From Serripes groenlandicus (Eukaryota > Mollusca > Bivalvia > Cardiida > Cardiidae), in NCBI GenBank assembly GCA_031761405.1, contig JASEVX010000034.1, positions 558,001-622,000 on the forward strand: a stretch of 64,000 nt of DNA. The letters are read 5' to 3'. The notes beneath the pieces were generated by a model. That model made no database searches, was not told where the DNA came from, and worked only from the letters and a program-made list of their open reading frames with translations. Shown in pieces: positions 57,116 to 64,000 of the stretch; the stretch's first letter is position 1; the number at the start of each line of letters is the position of its first letter. The translations under genes and the position numbers were made by a program.

Positions 57116-57624
57116 GGGACGTAGATAAGAGGGATAAGTAACTAAATTATATACTAAAATATCACCCGTGCCAACATTTGTAGCAAGTAAAACTCAAAAA
57201 CTATTCAAGATATGAAAATAAAAAAAATATTTTCTGGAAGTTTAAACATTCTTCTATTGCAGTAGATACAAATATTTTAATATATTACAGGTTTTGATAA
57301 AATGTTATCCGTATGAAAAATGTCAGTCTATTAATTTTTGGAAAAAAATAATATAATTCAGAAATCCCAATATCTGTGTCTATTAAACCAGTCATTGTGT
57401 AAAATACAAAGACATTCCAGTTATTCATTGTATCTCTAACCTTAGTTGAAATGTTAAGCTTTCAGAATATGTATGTTTTGTTTATGTGCCAATTGTGACT
57501 TTAAAGTTTTATTTGCTACAACATGTGAAAATGTGGACATTTTTATCATTTATGTCTATGGGTGATATTTTAACCAGATAACAGGTGTACAGGTGGAGTT
57601 GCCTATCCCTCTTATCTACGTCCC
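57116..57624. mobile_element. 509-bp element with 27-bp TIRs and 11-bp target duplication
   Basis: The ends 57,116-57,142 (GGGACGTAGATAAGAGGGAT outward) and 57,598-57,624 are inverted repeats with 25 of 27 matches. TGGTCACATCA directly flanks both sides (57,105-57,115 and 57,625-57,635). A 9-11-bp duplication fits Mutator-like elements. The interior is AT-rich and non-coding. Confidence 0.75.
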
Positions 57625-57639
57625 TGGTCACATCAGGAG

Positions 57640-58780
57640 AACGGCAAAGTACTAGTACATAACTCGGGTCTGTTTATTTTAGTTATCTCGATGTTTCCTT
57701 ATTTAGTTTAGCGATTGTCTTAATTAATTTCCATTGTATCCATTTCAAACTTGGTTTGTAGGTAACTTAATTATGACCTACAGATTTGCAGTGCACCATT
57801 ACCATAACTTGAGCATGCTGCGTTTGGAGTGTGTATATTTTTGTCTTTCCATGTTCTCACTTATTATATGACTTTCGCATGCAATACATGCGTTCCGTGA
57901 AATGCCCTTGTTCGTTATTGGGTGCTTCCCCAAGCTGTATACTTTGTCCCGACCGACTGACTGTCTGTCCGTCTGTGTGTTCATCCATCCGTCCGTCTGT
58001 CCGTTACGGTTTGCATTAATGGGTCAAAGCTTTGTTTCTGTTTTGCCGATCCATTTCAAAGTCGTCACACGTATACATTGGGATTAGGAGATCGATACAA
58101 TATTTTGAACACCAATCTGATCTGGTTTTTTTAGGTGTAAACTATTTTTTTCATTCCTTCGGTTATTGTCTCAATAGATGTCCAATGTATCAATTTAAGA
58201 CTTAGTGTATTGGGAACTCAGAACTACAGATGTGCATTGCAAGAAGAAACATAACTCTAGCAGGCTTTCGATTGTCTTTCATTTATCAGCATGATTACAA
58301 TATACATTGTGGATCTTTAGTGATTTCTGCCACTAAATAATAATGTTTTCCTAGCCTAGTACTGTTAGTTACCCCTGCATTTATCATGAATAAACATTAA
58401 TTATGCCTACATACAAGCGAAATACTGTTTAAATTTGCTGTTAATCAAAACATTGACCAGAGTGATATCATAACCTGGATCATAAGGAGTAGTAACAGTA
58501 GTAGTACTTCTGGTAAATTACCCAGGAAGCGCTGTGAAATAGTTGGAATTCCTACGGTCTTGCTTGAAGATTTTGTGCGATTCATTTGCAAAGTGATCCT
58601 TTAAATGTTACATGCATGCATTTCTACGGTGACATAAAGTTAATTTTCTATTTGTCAGTTACACTGCTTTAAATGAAGTACAATAGAAAGTTAGCTTTAA
58701 ATGTCTCTTTATAAATGTAAATTCAAAGTAAAAATAATAATCAGCAGATAACTTTGTGATTGTTATCGCACATATTTCGG
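57640..58780. repeat. ~1.1-kb dispersed module, copy 1
   Basis: GAGAACGGCAAAGTACTAG to GTCAGTTACACTGC. It matches 62,980-64,000 in the same orientation nearly base for base, and 60,120-60,690 inverted. It contains CTGTCTGTCCGTCTG simple repeats and no gene. Part (58,350-58,800) is also tandemly repeated at 59,100-59,525. Confidence 0.75.
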
Positions 58781-59099
58781 CGAGTAAGCAGTGAGAAACA
58801 CCAAACAACAGGGTCTGATCTTTATGCCTGGTTTCTACTCAAACAAACAAGACTTCTACCCAAAGGTTAATCCCTTTCAAATACATTAATATTTGTCCTT
58901 TAAAACATAAGTATTGAATAGGGGTGAGAGTATGATGGCTGGAATTCATAGGTTATTGGCTTGAAGATATTGTGCGATGTTTCGTTTGGCCACAACATCA
59001 AAAGTCGATTGCTGCAGAGGCTTCAGAAAGCCTCGAGATCTACATGTGGATAAAGTTAATTATGCAAGGAAGGCTTTGAATGCCACTCAATATTAATCT

Positions 59100-59560
59100 G
59101 TTTTCCTAGCATAGTACTGTTAGTTACCCTTGCAGTTATCAAGAATAAGCATTAATTATGCCCAGATAAAAGCGAAATACTGTTTAAATTTGGTGTTAAA
59201 CATAGCATTGACCAGAGTGACATCATAACAAGGATAACAGTAGTAATTCTGGTAAATTACCAAGGAAGCGCTGTGAAATAACTGAAATTCCTACGGTCTT
59301 GGTTGAAGATATTGTGCGATTCATTTGCGAAGTGATCCTTTAAATGTTACATGAATGCATTTCTTTGGTGACAAGGTTAATTTTCTGTTTGTCAGTTACA
59401 CCGGTTTAAATGAAGTACAATAGAAAGTTAGCTTAAAATGTCTCTTTTTAAATGTAAATTCAGAGTAAAATTGATAATCAGCAGATAACTTTGTGATTGT
59501 TATCGCACATATCTCGGCGAGAAATGCCAAACAACAGGGTCTGACCTGTATGCCTGGTCA
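59100..59560. repeat. Partial tandem copy of the dispersed module
   Basis: TTTTCCTAGC-TAGTACTGTTAGTTACCC to GCACATATCTCGGCGAG repeats 58,345-58,780 at an offset of about 750 bp. Confidence 0.65.
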
Positions 59561-59775
59561 ATACAGTTCTTAATCAAAGCGCTGAAAGTGCTAATGGTAT
59601 AGGGGCATATGTAAGTTGAAAATATATGGCATAGATAATATGGACAAACGTTGTTGAAACTATAAACAATGACCTTTAAAACAAACTAAACCAAAAATGT
59701 GTAAAGCAATACATACTGCCTGCCAATAACATATACCTTATTTATCAAAGTTTGACCCTTTTCTTGTATAAACAA

Positions 59776-60054
59776 GCCGAGCCACGGTAGCGACGCGGGC
59801 TGTTAATCCAGGTTTGTGAGTTCGAATCCCGGCTCGGCCAACTTTCTCTCCGAGGATTAACAAAGTCAATGCGACATGCGTCATTCGTCTTCCACCAATG
59901 GGCTAAGTCTATGTGAAAAAGCAGCCAGTTGCTTGGGAAGATTGTTGTGTGAAGTACTGGTGTGAGAAAACCAGGAAATGGATGAGTAGGTGAACTGGCC
60001 GCCGTGATATAACTGAGAAATTGTTAAAAACGACGATAAACCCCAATCAATCAA
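59776..60054 (+). mobile_element. tRNA-derived SINE with 11-bp target duplication
   Basis: The head (59,776-59,839) is tRNA-like: GCCGAGC pairs with GCTCGGC as a 7-bp acceptor stem, the B box is GTTCGAATCCC, and the anticodon-type loop CTGTTAA would be Asn(GUU). The D arm is shortened, making 64 nt, so it is not a functional tRNA. The body has CAGCCAGTTGCTTGGGAAGA and TGAACTGGCCGCCGTGATAT and ends in an (ATCA)n tail. TGTATAAACAA flanks both sides (59,765-59,775; 60,055-60,065). Confidence 0.8.
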
Positions 60055-60119
60055 TGTATAAACAAAATAAATCAGGAAGGTCAAAAGATTGACAAAAAAA
60101 CGAGCAGCGACCCTTAATT

Positions 60120-60690
60120 AAAATATTTCCAGTTTAGAAATCACTAAAGATCCACAATGTATAATGTATAGTCTTAAATTGATACATTGGACATCTATTG
60201 AGCCAATAACCGAAGAAATGAAAAAATGACTTTACACCTAAAAAACCAGATCAGATTTGTGTTCAAAATATTGTATCGATCTCCTAATCCCAATGTATAC
60301 GTGTGACGACTTTGAAATGGATCCGCGAAACAGAAACAAAGTTTTGACCCATTAATGCAAACCGTAACGAACAGACGGACGGATGGATGAACACAAAGAC
60401 GGACAGACAGTCTGTCGCTCCGGAAAAAGTACACAGCTTAGGGAAGCACTCATTAACGAACAAGGGCATTTCACGGAATGCATGTGTTGCATGCGAAAAT
60501 CAAAAATAAGTGAGAACATGGAAAGACAAAAATACACACACTCCAAACGGAGCATGTTATGGTAATGGTGCACTGCATATCTGTAGGTCATAAGTTACCT
60601 ACTAACTAAATTTGAAATGGATAAAATGGAAATTAATTGAGACAATCACTGAACTAAATAAGGAAAAATGGAGATTGCTAAAATAATACA
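60120..60690. repeat. Dispersed module, inverted copy
   Basis: The reverse complement of 57,770-58,330: for example CAAACCGTAACGAACAGACG and TCCAAACGGAGCATG. It is truncated compared with copies 1 and 3. Confidence 0.7.
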
Positions 60691-61129
60691 GAGTTATGCA
60701 TTTAGTACTTATCCGTTCTCCTGATCACACGGTATAAGTGTGACCACTTTGAAATAAATCTGCCATACAGTAACAGCGTGTTGACCAATACATGCAATCC
60801 ATGACGGACGGACGAATGCACATTCAGGCAGACAGCCGGCCGGACGCCGGATTATACCTCCAAGTTTTACAGACGGAGACAATTCATAAAGTATTGATTA
60901 CGGAAGACTGGTTCGTACAAGGTTAATTTACAAAAACCTATTTAGACTACATTTCTAGTCTATATGTCAACAGATACATCTAGGACTAGATTACACGTTG
61001 ACGGACGTTGAGTCTTCAATATACATTAAAATTTTGTCTCAAAATCGCTAGAAGCGTCTCAATTATTAAATAAATAATGACCTTGTGGTTATGACTCGTG
61101 TGTATGTTGACATTTTCGGCCAAATTTCT

Positions 61130-61328
61130 TTCCGGCGTTTGACAAAAGTCGATGCGACATTCGTCTTTCACCAATGGGCTAAGTCTATGTGGAAAAGCAG
61201 CCAGTTGCTTGGGAAGATTGTTGTGTGAATTACTGCTTTGAGAAAACAAGGAAATACATTTGTAGGTGAACTGGCCGCCGTGGTATTACTAAGGAAATGT
61301 TAAAAACTGCGTTCAACCCAATCAATCA
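61130..61328 (+). mobile_element. 5'-truncated SINE, same family
   Basis: GTCGATGCGACATTCGTCTT, CAGCCAGTTGCTTGGGAAGA and GTGAACTGGCCGCCGTGGTA match the body of the SINE at 59,776; the tRNA head is missing. It ends in CAATCAATCA. Confidence 0.7.
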
Positions 61329-61399
61329 CTGTTAAAATGAACTTATCTCTAATTTGTAGATTTAATTTCTATTTCCTATTTTGAATAGTGATGAAAACA

Positions 61400-62640
61400 T
61401 TGTGGAAAAAGACAAACTTGCTGAAAATCATTCATTTCTTAAGGCGAGTCAAATGTGTTTACAAGGGGCAAAGGTTAAAATAATAACTGTAGACAAATGT
61501 TTCCGTTATCTAGGTTATAGAAAAAAATTGATTAATCTTTCAAAGCATTGTTTGGAAAGGAGGAATTGCTCATTGTCAGCAATAGCTCCATTTCCAACAA
61601 TATTTTCAATATTCGAACTGTTATAGTATCACGGAAAGGGTTCCGCTTCCATGGGGAGGATGTAACCATTGTCCGCTTACAGACGCTTACAGACGCATGT
61701 GCAGCAGACGACAATCGAAAACATTGTAACAAAAGGAGAAATTTCTTATCGTAGGCAATTTCTACTTTTGCCACAATGGTTACAACTCCTTTCAATAATG
61801 TTATTACAGTGATTTGCACATTTCTCTATAAGTCGACTGGGTCACAGCCCGGTCGACGTTACCTAACACCACTGATATTGAGGTCAATCATAGTTCAGAG
61901 TGGTGTGTTTCAAGTGTTGGAAGTATTTTGTCTCATTAATTAATGCAAGCGGAGGGTTTTTCGAGATTCGGTCGAACCAATGAAATCGTTGAAAAGGCAG
62001 ATTATAAGTTTTATAACTAATCAAAACTGTAGAAAAAGACATTGCTCATAATAAATTATGTGTAATATATTAATGATTATTCAGAAATGGCGACTTTTCA
62101 ACAGACGAGCAATAACGTGCGCTCCTTGGCACTATTGTTGTATTTTCTTAGCAGATATGTTTCAAAATAGGAAAGCATGAAAAGTTCTTGTCAGACTTAA
62201 TGTTGCAGTTTTAGCCTCTATATTTTCAAATTCTTTCGTTTTGTTATGATTTATACATTTTCAGAATGTAGTAGAGTACATTTGAAACATCTGTAGGAGA
62301 GAGTACATTTGAAAGTAATGTGGCAAAAAGAAATGTTCATGATACGATCTTTTGAAAGAAGTTTTCTTCATATTATTTAATAATTATACTTTCACTCTGA
62401 TTTTCCACATATTTGTCCAGGTATTTTCAAAGGGCAACCACTACAGCTTTGTTCAATGTTTTCAAGGTCGTCTACATATCTATCGTATAGATTGCAATTT
62501 ATAGGAAAGAGTTAACAAATTATTGAATAAGTTGAAAACATATTCAATGAGCAATTTCTTCCTTTGCCAGTTAAAAGTTGTCAAATAATGTCGTCAGGAA
62601 GCGCCTGTATGTAAGAAAGGGTTATGAGTTTGATGCAATG
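61400..62640. other. Intergenic with several degraded MITE family A pieces
   Basis: Hairpin cores lie near 61,560-61,600 (GGAATTGCTCATTGTCAGCAAT) and 61,725-61,765, with family A arms around them. From 62,030 to 62,135, AAGACATTGCTCATAATAAA to TCCTTGGCACTATTG repeats 56,920-57,030. No exon. Confidence 0.4.
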
Positions 62641-62899
62641 ATATACTGTCTGATTTCAAAGTTCCTCGAGTACAAAGGCATCACAAACAATTTATTTCGG
62701 TGAAAGGGTCAGTATGTAAGTTGTTGCTTGAATGTTAAGGCAATTACATTTGCTGTACCCTTTCCCACTTGTAGACACATCTGCAGCAGACGACTTTTGA
62801 AAACAGTGTAGCCAAAAGGCCACCATTTTTTCAACTTTATTAAATACTTACTTCCAATAGAAGATATTTTTGTTGGCCTGCTGTCTGCACATTCCGTCC

Positions 62900-64000
62900 G
62901 TCATGGAGTGCATGTATTGGTCAACATGTTGTAACTGTATGGCATATTTATTTCAAAGTGGTCACACTTATACCGTGTGATCAGGAGAACGGCAAAGTAC
63001 TAGGTACATAACTCTGGTCCGTTTATTTTAGTTATCTCGATGTTTCCTTATTTAGTTCAGAGATTGTCTTAATTAATTTCCATTGTATCCATTTCAAGCT
63101 TGGTTTGTAGGTAACTTGTGACCTACAGATTTGCAGTGTACCATTACCATAACTTGAGCATGCTGCGTTTGGAGTGTGTATATTTTTTGTCTTTCCATGT
63201 TCTCACCTATTATATGACTTTCGCATGCAACACATGCGTTCCGTGAAATGCCCTTGTTCGTTAGTGGGTGCTTCCCCAAGCTGTGTACTTTGTCCGGACC
63301 GACTGACTGTCTGTCCGTCTTTGTGTTCATCCATCCCTCCGTTTGTCCATTAGGGTTTGCATTAATGGTTCAAAGCTTTGTTTCTGTTTCACGGATCCAT
63401 TTCAAAGTCGTCACACGTATACATTGGGATGAGGAGATCGATACAATATTTTGAACACAAATCTGATCGGGTTTTTAAGGTGTAAACTATTTTTTTAATT
63501 TCTTTGGTTATTGTCTCAATAGATGTCCAATGTATCAATTTAAGACTTGGTGTATTGGGAACTCAGAGCTACAGATGTGCATTGCAAGAAGAAACATAAC
63601 TCTAGCAGATTGTATTTCATTTATCAGCATGATTACAATATACATTGTGGATCTTTAGTGATTTCTGCCACTAAATATTAATGTTTTCCTAGCCTTAAGT
63701 ACTGTAAGTTACCCCTGCATTTATCATGAATAAACATTAATTATGCCTACATACAAGCGAAATACTGTTTAAATTTGCTGTTAAACAAAACATTGACCAG
63801 AGTGACATCATAACCTGGATCATAAGGAGTAGTAACAGTAGTACTTCTGGTAAATTACCCAGGAAGCGCTGTGAAATAGCTGGAATTCCTACGGTTTTGC
63901 TTGAAGATTTTGTGCGATTCATTTGCAAAGTGATCCTTTAAATGTTATATGCATGCATTTCTATGGTGACATAAAGTTAATTTTCTATTTGTCAGTTACA
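62900..64000. repeat. Dispersed module, copy 3 (runs off window end)
   Basis: Direct repeat of 57,040-57,100 plus 57,640-58,680. Here GGTCACACTTATACCGTGTG-ATCAGGAG lies at the place where copy 1 has the 509-bp element, so this copy is close to the uninterrupted form. Confidence 0.75.

Noticed and set aside
59776..59839. Functional tRNA-Asn gene
   Set aside because: Shortened D arm, attached SINE body and an exact target duplication show a retroposon.

Overview
This window is animal nuclear DNA, not microbial. It is AT-rich and sparse in genes. The few convincing coding pieces are short exons with canonical GT/AG borders and matching phases, and most of the rest is repeats. A tRNA-derived SINE, LINE fragments, miniature inverted-repeat elements, several minisatellites and AGCTCACC-type elements with internal tandem repeats together suggest a mollusc, most likely a bivalve. 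That assignment is inference from repeat style; no species marker is visible.

Layout. Positions 1-3,800 are repeat-rich: a 36-bp perfect palindrome, a foldback MITE, a 766-bp TIR element and ~165-bp tandem repeats. From 3,817 to 12,690 and again from 17,630 to 28,870 lie two copies of one segment carrying an immunoglobulin-superfamily gene. Each copy has five clean exons of identical length (306, 144, 120, 261 and 38 nt), joined in phase 1. Upstream of the second copy are two alternative signal-peptide exons (14,890 and 15,470). Leader 15,470 plus the five copy-2 exons, read to the stop after the last one, gives an uninterrupted 312-residue secreted or membrane-anchored protein. The copies differ by clean insertions: a 597-bp element in copy 1 and a 2,570-bp TIR element plus an AGCTCACC element in copy 2. 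Each also carries its own 55-bp minisatellite (7.9-9.4 kb and 22.4-23.5 kb). A broken LINE lies at the 3' end of both copies; in copy 1 its reverse transcriptase is interrupted by a 45-bp minisatellite.

From 29.4 to 31.6 kb are LINE 3' ends on the minus strand. At 32.0-34.5 kb (+) and 44.4-46.85 kb (-) are two decayed, intronless-looking copies of a large protein whose motifs resemble an XPG/FEN1-type (PIN-like) nuclease core followed by a Cys-rich CXC-like tail. The second copy sits inside intron 1 of what looks like a real host gene on the minus strand (exons at 48,354-48,096, 43,479-43,355 and 42,769-42,572), which encodes an MGNC-initiated (probably N-myristoylated) charged, coiled-coil protein.

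The remainder is repeats. There are AGAACAG-type tandem units (37.6-38.3 kb), a GGAT tetranucleotide tract (38.4 kb), a ~485-bp direct repeat (38.65-39.6 kb) and a 41-bp minisatellite in four blocks from 40.5 to 52.8 kb, one block split by a hAT-like element. Then come a GA microsatellite (52.9-53.25 kb), an element with 164-bp tandem units (53.9-55.4 kb), and a module repeated at 57.6-58.8, inverted at 60.1-60.7 and again at 62.9-64.0 kb. A 509-bp element with 27-bp TIRs and a SINE with an 11-bp target duplication lie in that last region. I see no rRNA, no intact tRNA, no CRISPR and no operon-like structure.
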